Positions 21,920 through 29,754 of a stretch of 64,000 nucleotides of DNA are shown here, one piece after another. This stretch comes from Frondihabitans sucicola (lineage in GTDB: Bacteria; Actinomycetota; Actinomycetes; Actinomycetales; Microbacteriaceae). The number at the start of each line of letters is the position of its first letter. Position 1 is the stretch's first letter. Both the position numbers and the translations under genes were made by a program. The stretch covers positions 1,922,001 through 1,986,000 of the forward strand of contig NZ_AP027732.1 of assembly GCF_030296615.1 (NCBI RefSeq), written 5' to 3'. The notes under the pieces were generated by a model. That model was given only the letters and a program-made list of their open reading frames with translations, was not told where the DNA came from and searched no databases.

Positions 21920-22546
21920 TCAGCGCTTGACGAGCTGCAGGAGCCCGTCGCCCGCGGTCGACAGCGAGCTGATCACGGCCGGGGACGTCGACACCTCGGT
22001 CAGGAGCGACCGGTAGCCGGTCGTGATGGCTTCTCGCGCCGCCGGATTCGCGACGCGACCGTTCCACAGGGCGTGCACCACGAGCACGACGCCTCCGGTA
22101 CGCGCCAGCCGGAGCCCGTGCTCGACGTACTCGATCACGCCCTCGGGGTCGGCGTCGACCAGGACGATGTCGTACGAGTTCTCGTTCATGCGCGGCAGAA
22201 CGTCGGAGGCACGACCGGCGATGAGGCGTACGCGATTCGCGGGGATGCCGGCGAGGGCGAAGCTCTCGCGGGCCGCCTGCTGGTGGTCGACCTCGACATC
22301 GATCGACGTGAGGGTCGCGGTCGGTGCTCCGGCGAGGAGCGAAAGACCGGACACGCCGAGACCGGTGCCGATCTCGATGATGTTCGAGGCTCCCAGGAGC
22401 GCGGCTGTCACGGCGATCTGCGCGCCGACGCCGGGAGAAATGGTCTCGACACCGGCCTCGAGGGAGTGCTGGCGGGCGAGACCGATCGCGTCGCTCTCGG
22501 TGACCAGTTCTTCGGCGAACTTCCAACTGGACTCTTTGTGTGGCAC
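21920..22546 (-). CDS. SAM-dependent O-methyltransferase (catechol O-methyltransferase-like)
   Basis: A 208-residue methyltransferase. The SAM-binding motif is IIEIGTGLGVSGLSLL, followed by the acidic strand end TLTSIDVEVDHQQAARE and the metal-site region DIVLVDADPEGVIEYVEHG. The start is GTG with AAGGAGTGAC upstream. The M. tuberculosis counterpart (Rv1220c) lies close to tatB, as here; there sigE, rseA and htrA lie between them, while here the gene is directly divergent from tatB. The substrate cannot be inferred. Confidence 0.88.
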   Translation of the reverse strand: MPHKESSWKFAEELVTESDAIGLARQHSLEAGVETISPGVGAQIAVTAALLGASNIIEIGTGLGVSGLSLLAGAPTATLTSIDVEVDHQQAARESFALAGIPANRVRLIAGRASDVLPRMNENSYDIVLVDADPEGVIEYVEHGLRLARTGGVVLVVHALWNGRVANPAAREAITTGYRSLLTEVSTSPAVISSLSTAGDGLLQLVKR

Positions 22547-22609
22547 TCGTCACTCCTTGTCGGTCAACTCTAGAGCCCACTTCGCGGCGGGACGGGTTAG
22601 TCTCTTGTC

Positions 22610-23002
22610 GTGTTCCAGAACTTCGACAAGCTCTTCGTGATCGCGCTGATCGCGGTATTGCTGCTGGGCCCGACAAGGTTGCCGGTGTATGCCCAGAAAC
22701 TCGCCCAGTTGGTCAAGGCCGTTCGCGGCATGGCCGACACCGCCCGCGACCGCATGCGCGACGAGATGGGCGAGGAGTTCAACGACGTCGACTGGCAGAA
22801 GCTCGACCCTCGCCAATACGACCCGCGCCGGATCATCCGCGACGCCCTCCTCGAAGAGCCGACGACGGCGATTTCGACGCCGGCTTCCGCATCCGCTGCG
22901 GCCGCGGCGGTGACCGCCGGCCTCCCGGGGCCCCGCGAGCGCAGCCCGATCGTTCCCCTCGCGGCGGGGGAATCGCCGCCGTACGACAACGAGGCCACCT
23001 GA
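22610..23002 (+). CDS. tatB: Twin-arginine translocase subunit TatB
   Basis: A 130-residue protein of the Tat export pathway. One N-terminal membrane helix (KLFVIALIAVLLLGP, residues 5-19) is followed by the hinge and amphipathic helix LPVYAQKLAQLVKAVRGMAD and a long polar tail. The Gly-Pro at the helix end and the absence of a short TatA-like length favour TatB. TAGTCT at 22598-22603 is six bases before the GTG start, so the message is likely leaderless. No tatA or tatC is in the window. Confidence 0.85.
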   Translation: MFQNFDKLFVIALIAVLLLGPTRLPVYAQKLAQLVKAVRGMADTARDRMRDEMGEEFNDVDWQKLDPRQYDPRRIIRDALLEEPTTAISTPASASAAAAAVTAGLPGPRERSPIVPLAAGESPPYDNEAT

Positions 23003-23020
23003 GCTCTGCGATTCTCGCTC

Positions 23021-23938
23021 TCATACGGTGCCGTGCACGGCGGCGACGCGTGAGGCCTCGGCTCGCAGCGCGTCGACGACTCGGCGCACGGACGGCCGCT
23101 CGGCACGGTCGGGGCGCAGGAGCACCGAGAGGTGCCGCACGGCTCGCATGCCCTCGAGTGGCAGGAGGACCATGTCGTCGCGAACACCGGTCGAGGTGAA
23201 TCGCGGCAGGACCGCGATGCCGAGCCCGGCGCCGACGAGCGCCTCGGTGATGCGCGTGTCGCTGAAACGCTGCGTGATCCGCGGCGACGTGCCCGTCTTG
23301 CGTTCGATCTCGCGGTAGACCCAGTCGTACGGGTAGCCGGCGGGAACGCCGATCCAGCTCTCGCCCTCGAGGTCTTCGAGAGCGAGTGAGGCGCGCCCGG
23401 CGAGACGGTGGTCGGCGGGCAGGGCGATGTCGAGCGGTTCGCGGAGCAGCGGCACGGTCGTCAACCCGCGGCCCCGCCAGCTCCGGGCGCCGTCGGGGGA
23501 GTGCGCCACGACGACGTCGTAGTCGCCGGTGAGATCGGCGAAGCCGAGGGTCGCAGGATCATGGTCGGTCGCCCGGACGACGAGACCCGGCGTCTCGCCG
23601 ATGGTGCGCAGCAGCCCCGGCAGCAGCATCTGGCCGGCCGTGGGGAACACCGCCAACGTCACTTCGCCTTGCGGTGCAACCACGAAGTCGTCCCAGACTG
23701 CCTGGGCGCGCTCGAGGGCGACCGCGACGTCGGTGGCCGTCTGGGCCAGGACGCGACCCGATCCCGTCAGCACCAGGCCACGGCCGACGCGTTCGGTGAG
23801 TCGCGTGCCGGCTTCGCGCTCGAGGACTTTGAGCTGCTGGGACACGGCCGACGGCGTGCGGTGAGTGGCCTTCGCCACGGCCGCGATGCTGCCGCGTTCG
23901 GAGAGCTCGCGCAGGAGCTCGAGACGCTTCACATCCAT
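23021..23938 (-). CDS. LysR-family transcriptional regulator
   Basis: A 305-residue regulator. The N-terminal helix-turn-helix reads LELLRELSERGSIAAVAKAT and HRTPSAVSQQLKVLEREAG; the rest is a periplasmic-binding-type effector domain. The ATG sits six bases after TAGTTT on the minus strand, so it is probably leaderless, and the dyad TGTAG-N5-CTACA (23938-23952) covers that -10 and touches the start codon, which suggests autorepression. It is divergent from a 37-residue membrane peptide gene, its most likely target. The effector is unknown. Confidence 0.9.
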   Translation of the reverse strand: MDVKRLELLRELSERGSIAAVAKATHRTPSAVSQQLKVLEREAGTRLTERVGRGLVLTGSGRVLAQTATDVAVALERAQAVWDDFVVAPQGEVTLAVFPTAGQMLLPGLLRTIGETPGLVVRATDHDPATLGFADLTGDYDVVVAHSPDGARSWRGRGLTTVPLLREPLDIALPADHRLAGRASLALEDLEGESWIGVPAGYPYDWVYREIERKTGTSPRITQRFSDTRITEALVGAGLGIAVLPRFTSTGVRDDMVLLPLEGMRAVRHLSVLLRPDRAERPSVRRVVDALRAEASRVAAVHGTV

Positions 23939-23952
23939 GTAGCAAAACTACA
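23938..23952. promoter_or_regulatory. LysR-type operator dyad overlapping the regulator start
   Basis: TGTAGCAAAACTACA is a perfect 5-5-5 inverted repeat. It overlaps the likely -10 (TAGTTT, minus strand) and the first base of the lysR start codon, and is 23 bases upstream of the -35 of the divergent gene. This is a typical place for a LysR site. Confidence 0.65.
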
Positions 23953-23974
23953 CTGTCGGCGAAGAAAAGATCGA

Positions 23975-24003
23975 TTGTGCTTGTCTTTTGCGCCGCTCAT
24001 ACT
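23975..24003 (+). promoter_or_regulatory. Promoter of the 37-residue protein gene
   Basis: TTGTGC at 23975-23980 and CATACT at 23998-24003 are separated by 17 bases, a housekeeping-type promoter. The leader is about 35 bases and contains AGGAAG before the ATG at 24043. It is one of the few units here with a recognisable -35 and a normal leader. Confidence 0.65.
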
Positions 24004-24042
24004 GGATATATCACTAATTCACCCGCAGAGAAACAGGAAGTC

Positions 24043-24156
24043 ATGTTCATCGGACTCGGAGTCCTCGTGGTCGCAGCCGCGGCCGCAATCGTCGGCACGT
24101 TCGTCAGCACCGCCCGTGACGGCTACCGCCGTCAGCCCACGCGCTCGTTCGACTGA
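24043..24156 (+). CDS. 37-residue membrane peptide, unknown function
   Basis: Encodes MFIGLGVLVVAAAAAIVGTF, one membrane helix, followed by a short basic tail rich in Arg and Gln and ending RSFD. It has a good ribosome site (AGGAAG, seven bases before ATG) and a consensus-like promoter, both of which argue for a real gene despite its size. Divergent to the LysR gene with the operator between them, so probably LysR controlled. I do not recognise the family. Confidence 0.65.
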   Translation: MFIGLGVLVVAAAAAIVGTFVSTARDGYRRQPTRSFD

Positions 24157-24215
24157 GCGCACCACCCCGTCGGCCCTGGGTCGACGGTCGCCGGCTCCTG
24201 CCGGCGTCAGCACAC

Positions 24216-24244
24216 GGCGACCCTCGCATCCGCGAGTGGTCGCC
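24216..24244 (+). terminator. Hairpin downstream of the 37-residue gene
   Basis: GGCGACCCTCGC pairs with GCGAGTGGTCGCC with one bulged base and a four-base loop, followed by TTCGTT. It lies in the 225-base gap before the converging mrp gene; the rest of that gap shows nothing else. Confidence 0.6.
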
Positions 24245-24381
24245 TTCGTTGTCTCGGCACGAGCATCCTGGCGCGATACGCCGTCTGGACCGGGATCCGA
24301 AACCGTAGCGATCAGGTGCCGTCCCCGCGCGCTGGGCGCCCTCGCACCCGCGGGTCTGAGTGATACTGCGCTTATACGGGT

Positions 24382-25548
24382 TCAGCCGACGCTGAGGCCG
24401 AGCTTGCGGCCCGCGAGGCCGCGCTCGCGTACGGCGAGCCGCGAGGCCAGAGATTCGATGGCGACGGCCGCAGGATCCGCGGGCGCTCCCACGACCACCG
24501 GCACACCGCTGTCGCCGCCCTGGCGCAACCCCAGGCTCAGCGGAACACTCGCCAGGAGCTCGACCCGAGCATCCTGCCCCTTCGACAGCCGGCGAGCCGT
24601 CTCGGCACCGCCGCCGGAGCCGAACAGCTCGAGCACGCTGCCGTCGGGCTGCACGAGGCCGGCCATGTTCTCGACGACCCCAAGGAGCTTCTGCCCGGTC
24701 TGCCGCGCGACCAGGCCGGAGCGCTCGGCGACGTCGGCCGCGGCAGCCTGCGGCGTCGTCACGACGAGAACCTCTGCGTTCGGCAGCAGTTGGCCGACAG
24801 AGATGGCGACGTCGCCGGTTCCCGGCGGAAGGTCGAGGAGCAGGACGTCGAGGTCGCCGAAGTAGACGTCGGTGAGGAACTGCTGGATTGTCCGGTGCAG
24901 CATCGGCCCGCGCCAGGCGACCGCCGTCGAGGTGTCGTCGACGAACATGCCGATCGAAATGACCTTCACGCCGTAGGCGACGGGAGGAAGGATCATGTCG
25001 TCGACCTGGGTCGGCTTGACGCTGGCGCCCGCGGTATCGACGAGCCCCAGCAGCCCCGGGATCGAGAAGCCGTAGACGTCGGCGTCGACGATGCCGACCG
25101 CGAGTCCACGGGCGGCGAGCGCCACGGCCAGGTTGGCCGTGACCGTCGACTTGCCCACTCCGCCCTTGCCGCTCGTCACGGCGTAGACGCGGGTCAGCGA
25201 GTCGGGGCCGAAGGGCATGGCCCGTTTCGCCTTGCCGCCGCGCAGCTTGGAGGTGAGCGCCGCGCGCTCGTCGCGCGTCATGACCGAAACTCGGACGTCG
25301 ACGCTCGAGACCCCGGCGACGGCCAACGTCGCATCGCGGACGTCGCGCTCGATGGTATCGGCGGCCGGGCACCCGACGATGGTGAGCTTCACCTCGACGA
25401 CCGCGACGCCGTCGTGCGCCACTTCGATGCCACCGACCATGTCGAGCTCGGTGATCGGTTTGCGGATCTCCGGATCGATGACTCGGTCGAGAGCGGTGCG
25501 GATGCGGCTGGCGACGCCTTCGGACACGACGCCGTCAGTCACGCGCAC
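24382..25548 (-). CDS. mrp: Mrp/ApbC-family Fe-S cluster carrier ATPase
   Basis: About 388 residues: an N-terminal MIP18/DUF59 domain (LDRVIDPEIRKPITELDMV, then GCPAADTIERDV with a Cys at about 60) and a P-loop domain with the deviant Walker A GKGGVGKST (about 127-135). Such proteins carry or deliver iron-sulfur clusters. The CxxC pair found in many Mrp proteins near the C-terminal third is not evident here. The start is GTG 25548 (GTG 25542 is possible), overlapping the end of the DUF1003 gene, so the genes are coupled. The gene order DUF1003-mrp is conserved in actinobacteria. Confidence 0.92.
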   Translation of the reverse strand: MRVTDGVVSEGVASRIRTALDRVIDPEIRKPITELDMVGGIEVAHDGVAVVEVKLTIVGCPAADTIERDVRDATLAVAGVSSVDVRVSVMTRDERAALTSKLRGGKAKRAMPFGPDSLTRVYAVTSGKGGVGKSTVTANLAVALAARGLAVGIVDADVYGFSIPGLLGLVDTAGASVKPTQVDDMILPPVAYGVKVISIGMFVDDTSTAVAWRGPMLHRTIQQFLTDVYFGDLDVLLLDLPPGTGDVAISVGQLLPNAEVLVVTTPQAAAADVAERSGLVARQTGQKLLGVVENMAGLVQPDGSVLELFGSGGGAETARRLSKGQDARVELLASVPLSLGLRQGGDSGVPVVVGAPADPAAVAIESLASRLAVRERGLAGRKLGLSVG

Positions 25549-26082
25549 TGCCCCGACCGACGGGGTCACCCGTCGAGTCGCGGTCGTCTTCGCGGCGGTC
25601 GATCTCTTCGAGGAGCGACCGCAGCTCATCGCGGATGAAGTCTTTCGAGGCCATGTCCTTGATCGCGAGGCGCAACGCTACGACTTCTCGGGCCAGGTAC
25701 TCGGTGTCGGCCAGATTGCGTTCGGCCCGTTGGCGATCCTGCTCGACCTGGACTCGATCACGGTCGTCCTGGCGATTCTGCGCGAGCAGGATCAGGGTGC
25801 GGCGTAGGACGCCTGCAGAGACAGGATCAGCGTGAGAGCAGTGAAGCCGATGGCCGCGGAGTCGAATCGCACCCCCGACGGCGCTAGCGTGTTGTAGCCC
25901 ATCCAAGCCAGGACGAACAGCGTCAGCGCGATCAGGAACATGGGTGTTCCCATGCCGCGAGCGATCGCCTCGGTGGCACGACCGAAGCGATCCCGACTCT
26001 GTCTGTTCCGGCCGGGGAGGACGCGGACCCGGAGGCCCTTGGGGGAGTCGAGACGGACGTCGCTGCGGCTATCGCGTGCCAT
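25535..26082 (-). CDS. DUF1003 membrane protein; frame interrupted by one missing base
   Basis: About 182 residues with two membrane helices (MFLIALTLFVLAWMGYNTL and FTALTLILSLQASYAAP) followed by the DUF1003 hallmark LILLAQNRQDDRDRVQ and a long charged helix. The frame stops in the middle of the hallmark; one base is missing at the G run 25795-25797 (C run on the coding strand). The start overlaps the end of the MgtE-like gene and the end overlaps mrp, so the three form an operon. The family is often beside magnesium-transport-related genes; its function is unproven. Confidence 0.85.
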
Positions 26083-27388
26083 TGGTCGTCCTCCTTCCGG
26101 TACTGCTCACGGGTGTTCTTCTGATGCGAGTGCGGGTTCTTCCCAGGGGTTGCTCGGGATCCTGGCTGCGCCAGTCGTCGGGCAGCACGTGGTCGAGGAC
26201 GTCGTCGATTGTCACCACCCCGACCAGTCGATGGTTGTCGTCGACGACCGGGACGGACACGAGGTTGTACCGAGCCATGACTCGGGTGACCTCGAGCGCC
26301 GAGGCGCCGACGTTGACGGGTTCGAGCTGCTGGTCGATCAGGGTGCCCAGGCGCTCGTTCGGCGGATAGCGGAGCATCCGCTGGAAGTGCACCATGCCGA
26401 GAAAACGGCCGGTCGGAGGTTCGTACGGGGGAAGCACCACGCAGACCGCCGCCCCGAGCGCGGGTGCGATCTCGTGACGCCGGATCATCGCCAGCCCTTC
26501 GGCCACCGTCGCGTCGCCGGACACGATCACCGGCTCGGTGGTCATCAGCCCGCCCGCAGTGTCGGAGTCGTAACTGAGCAGCATGCGGACGTCTTCGGCC
26601 TCTTCGGGCTCCATCAGCCCGAGCAGGGCCTCGCCGCGCTCGTCCGTGAGCTGGGCGATCAGGTCGGCCGCGTCGTCGGGTTGCATCTGGTCGAGGACGT
26701 CGGCCGCCCGACTGTCTTCGAGCCGGTTGAGGATGTGCACCTGCTCGTCTTCGGGCATCTCTTCGAGCACGTCGGCGAGACGTCCGTCGGAGAGCTCTTC
26801 GGCGACCTCGTAGCGGCGTTCTTCGGTGAGGTCGAGCAGGGTGTTGGCGAGGTCGGCCGGCAGGAGGTCGGCGTAGGCCGCGATCACGTGCTCGGCGCTC
26901 TGCGCCTCACCGGTCGCATTCTCCTCGCGCACGTCGCCCCACGCGGCGAAGACCGTCGCACCCTTGCCGAACGGCGAGGGGCTCGTCTTGGGCTTGCGGA
27001 CGAAGACCTGCGAGACCTCCCAGTCGCCCTCGCCGATCTCGTCGATGGCGACGTCTTCGATCGTGGCCTGCGAGTTGTCGTGCCGGAGGCGCACCTTCCG
27101 GCCCAGGAGCTCGGCGATGACGCGCACCTCGCCGCCGCGCTGCTCGAAGCGGCGAAGGGTCACGGTGCCGGTCGTGATGATCTGGCCCGAGCCGATGCTG
27201 GTGACGCGACCGATGCTGACGAAGACGCGCCGCTTGCCCGGAACCTCGACGACAAAACCGACGACTCGAGGCGATTCGCTGCTGCGGTAGACCACCAGGA
27301 CGTCTCGAACCTTGCCGACCTTGTCACCCGCGGGGTCGAAAACGGAGCACCCGGCCAATCGGGCGACGAAGACTCTCGTGGCGCTCAC
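26069..27388 (-). CDS. Soluble MgtE N-domain/CBS protein with an N-terminal PRC-barrel-like region
   Basis: A 439-residue protein with a beta-barrel-like N terminus (ARLAGCSVFDPAGDKVGKV; residues 1-120), an MgtE N-terminal helical domain (LPADLANTLLDLTEERRYEV to AALLGLMEPEEAEDVRMLL; about 170-285) and a CBS pair (TTEPVIVSGDATVAEGLAMI onward, ending VPVVDDNHRLVGVVTIDDVL). The membrane channel domain of MgtE transporters is absent, so it cannot itself carry magnesium; it may sense magnesium or nucleotides for a partner. GTG start with TAAATT six bases upstream (27395-27400), probably leaderless. It leads the operon with DUF1003 and mrp. Confidence 0.85.
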   Translation of the reverse strand: MSATRVFVARLAGCSVFDPAGDKVGKVRDVLVVYRSSESPRVVGFVVEVPGKRRVFVSIGRVTSIGSGQIITTGTVTLRRFEQRGGEVRVIAELLGRKVRLRHDNSQATIEDVAIDEIGEGDWEVSQVFVRKPKTSPSPFGKGATVFAAWGDVREENATGEAQSAEHVIAAYADLLPADLANTLLDLTEERRYEVAEELSDGRLADVLEEMPEDEQVHILNRLEDSRAADVLDQMQPDDAADLIAQLTDERGEALLGLMEPEEAEDVRMLLSYDSDTAGGLMTTEPVIVSGDATVAEGLAMIRRHEIAPALGAAVCVVLPPYEPPTGRFLGMVHFQRMLRYPPNERLGTLIDQQLEPVNVGASALEVTRVMARYNLVSVPVVDDNHRLVGVVTIDDVLDHVLPDDWRSQDPEQPLGRTRTRIRRTPVSSTGRRTTNGTR

Positions 27389-27394
27389 AGAACC

Positions 27395-27430
27395 AATTTA
27401 GCCTGTGCGGCTGGGCCCACCGTGTTTAAT
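27395..27430. promoter_or_regulatory. Divergent pair of -10 elements for two leaderless genes
   Basis: TAAATT (minus strand, 27400-27395) ends six bases before GTG 27388, and TTTAAT (plus strand, 27425-27430) ends six bases before ATG 27437. Only 48 bases separate the two start codons, so both promoters must share their upstream sequence. Confidence 0.65.
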
Positions 27431-27436
27431 GTCGGA

Positions 27437-27919
27437 ATGAGCAGTCAGCGGCCCCTCGGTCGGCGCGGTCCGCAGTATCCGACCCTGCCGCGAGGCGACG
27501 TCCTCGGCACGTACGAGACCTATCCCGAGGCCCAAGCCGTGGTGGCGAGGCTGGCACAGCGCGAGTTCCCGGTCGCCCACGTGTCGATCGTCGGGAACGA
27601 CCTGAAGACCGTCGAACGAGTTACCGGAGCCCTCAGCTACGGGCGTGTCGCCTTGGCAGGCGCCTTGAGCGGGTTCTGGCTCGGCGTCTTCCTGGGGATC
27701 GTGGTCACGCTCTTCTCGGGATCGTCGGCCCTCGGCCTGATCGGTGCGGCCGCTGTCATCGGCGCGGGCTTCGGCATGCTCTACGGCGTCGTCAGCTACA
27801 GCCTGACGAGGCGCCGCCGCGACTTCACCTCCACTCACCAGGTGCTCGCGTCGAACTATCAGGTCATCGTCGAGTCGCAGTTCACGGTGCGGGCCCAGGA
27901 ACTGCTGGCGCGCCCGTGA
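27437..27919 (+). CDS. General stress protein 17M-like (YflT domain) membrane protein
   Basis: A 160-residue protein with a YflT-like N terminus (GDVLGTYETYPEAQAVVARL, FPVAHVSIVGNDLKTVERVT), two glycine-rich membrane helices (LAGALSGFWLGVFLGIVVTL and LGLIGAAAVIGAGFGMLYGV) and a short cytoplasmic tail. Related actinobacterial proteins are stress induced; the role is unknown. ATG 27437 is chosen because TTTAAT lies exactly six bases before it. It is divergent from the MgtE-like gene, an arrangement also present in mycobacteria. Confidence 0.82.
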   Translation: MSSQRPLGRRGPQYPTLPRGDVLGTYETYPEAQAVVARLAQREFPVAHVSIVGNDLKTVERVTGALSYGRVALAGALSGFWLGVFLGIVVTLFSGSSALGLIGAAAVIGAGFGMLYGVVSYSLTRRRRDFTSTHQVLASNYQVIVESQFTVRAQELLARP

Positions 27920-27955
27920 CAAGCGCCCGTAGCAGGTGGCACCCTTCGCGTGCCG

Positions 27956-28080
27956 GGCGCCGGTGGCCGATGCCACGGTCACCTTGCGCCCCGCTGTGCC
28001 ACCTTCCGCCCCGCAGTGCCACCTTCCGCCCCGCAGGGCCACCTTGCGCCGGCAGGGCGCCGGTAGCCGAGGCCACGGTC
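27956..28080 (+). repeat. 20-base tandem repeat flanked by a 25-base direct repeat, after the YflT-like gene
   Basis: Four units of about 20 bases (27976-28054; the middle two are identical, GTGCCACCTTCCGCCCCGCA) are bracketed by two copies of a segment beginning GGGCGCCGGT (27956-27980 and 28055-28080, two mismatches). The rest of the 270-base gap to the converging peptidase gene shows no gene. Confidence 0.85.
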
Positions 28081-28189
28081 GCCCTTCGGCGTCGCGGGCG
28101 CACGCACCGAGGTCACGCAACGGCTGCCGAAGGACGCCGTCGTCGGTCGTGCATCTCACCGCCCGACTCCCCGCGCGTGCCCGGAAGGA

Positions 28190-29677
28190 TCAGCGCCGAC
28201 CGACCCACGCCTCGACGTCAGACGCGGTCCGTGGGATCGCGATGGAGAGGTTCTCGGCACCGTCGGCGGTGACCAGGATGTCGTCTTCGATCCGTACGCC
28301 GATGCCGCGGAACGCCTCAGGAACGGTGAGGTCGTCGGGCTGGAAGTAGAGCCCGGGCTCGATCGTGAACACCATTCCGGCCTCGAGCACGCCGTCGAGG
28401 TAGAGGTCGCGGCGGGCCGCGGCGCAGTCATGCACGTCGATGCCGAGGTGGTGGCTGGTGCCGTGCACCATGTAGCGCCGGTGGTGCTGGTGCTCTGGCT
28501 GGATCGACTCGGCGGCACTGACCGGAAGGAAACCCCACTCGGCCGTCTTCTCGGCGATCACGGACATGGCCGTGGCATGGATCTCCCGGAACCGGATTCC
28601 CGGCTTCACGATCGCGAAAGCCGCGTCGGCGGCCTCCAGCACCGCCTCGTAGACGAGGCGCTGCACGTCGGAGAAGCGCCCGGAAATCGGGAGTGTTCGC
28701 GTGATGTCGGCCGTGTAGAGGCTCTCGAGCTCGATGCCGGCATCGATCAGGATGAGGTCGCCCGGGGCGACGGCGCCGTCGTTTCTTGTCCAGTGCAGGA
28801 TGCACGCGTGGTCGCCGGACGCCGCGATGGTGTCGTAGCCGACCGTGTTGCCGTCGGCGCGGGCGCGACGATTGAACGTGCCTTCGACGAGGCGTTCGCC
28901 CCGGGTGTGGGCGATCACTTCGGGGAGGTCGGCGATGACGTCGTCGAAGCCGCGCTTCGTCGCGGCGACGGCCGCGCGCATCTCGGCGATCTCGAAGGGG
29001 TCTTTGACGAGACGCAGTTCGCTCAGGTCGCGGGTCAGCACCCCGAGGCTGGCAGCGCGGTCGGCCACGGTGTCGACGGTCTCGTCGGCCGGAGCCGCGG
29101 GCAGGGTCGCATCCAGGCGACGGGTGAGGTCGGCATCGGCTTCGCGCACGACGAGGGTCTCGGCGTCGGTGGCGGCGACGACGGTCTCGAAGTCGGCGAG
29201 ATCGCGAGTCGCGAGGGCGAGGTCGGTGCCGACCTGTGTGAGCGACGGCCGCGGCCCGATCCAGAATTCGCCGATCTCGGGATTCGCGTAGAACTCGTCG
29301 GAATCGCGGCCCGCGCTCGCCCGGAAGTACAGGGTGGCGTCGTGGCCGTCGCCGGTGGGCTCGAGCACGAGGACGGAGCCGGGGACGGTGTCGGCGCCCC
29401 AGCCGGTGAGGTGGGAGAAGGCGGAGTGCGCTCGGAACGGATAATCGGTGTCGTTCGACCGGACCTTGGCCTGGCCGGCCGGAACGATGAGGCGCTGCCC
29501 GGGGTGCGCCGCGGAGATCTTCGCGCGGCGGGCGGCGGCGAACGAGGCCTGCTCGCGAGCAGGGACGATCTCGTCGGGCCGGTCGGCCCACTGTGACGAG
29601 ATGTACTGCTTGAATGTGTCGGAGCCCGGAGTGGTCGAGCGGTTTGAGGTGGCCCGCGGTGCCTTCTGATCTGCCAT
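28190..29677 (-). CDS. pepP: Xaa-Pro aminopeptidase (aminopeptidase P, M24 family)
   Basis: A 495-residue cytoplasmic metallopeptidase that removes an N-terminal residue preceding proline. An AMP_N domain comes first (YPFRAHSAFSHLTGWG), then the pita-bread fold with metal ligands in DAGIELESLYTADITRT (two Asp), TSHHLGIDVHD (His), EPGLYFQ (Glu) and RIEDDILVT (Glu). ATG 29677 is preferred over ATG 29686: the upstream one lies inside the likely -10 (CATAAT, seven bases before 29677), which makes a leaderless message. The symbol pepP follows family usage. Confidence 0.93.
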   Translation of the reverse strand: MADQKAPRATSNRSTTPGSDTFKQYISSQWADRPDEIVPAREQASFAAARRAKISAAHPGQRLIVPAGQAKVRSNDTDYPFRAHSAFSHLTGWGADTVPGSVLVLEPTGDGHDATLYFRASAGRDSDEFYANPEIGEFWIGPRPSLTQVGTDLALATRDLADFETVVAATDAETLVVREADADLTRRLDATLPAAPADETVDTVADRAASLGVLTRDLSELRLVKDPFEIAEMRAAVAATKRGFDDVIADLPEVIAHTRGERLVEGTFNRRARADGNTVGYDTIAASGDHACILHWTRNDGAVAPGDLILIDAGIELESLYTADITRTLPISGRFSDVQRLVYEAVLEAADAAFAIVKPGIRFREIHATAMSVIAEKTAEWGFLPVSAAESIQPEHQHHRRYMVHGTSHHLGIDVHDCAAARRDLYLDGVLEAGMVFTIEPGLYFQPDDLTVPEAFRGIGVRIEDDILVTADGAENLSIAIPRTASDVEAWVGRR

Positions 29678-29754
29678 GACAACCATTATGCGGCCCGCGC
29701 CCTGGCGCGCGGCGGGCAATCGGCCGCCTGTGGAGAACCTCGCTGTGGAAGGCC

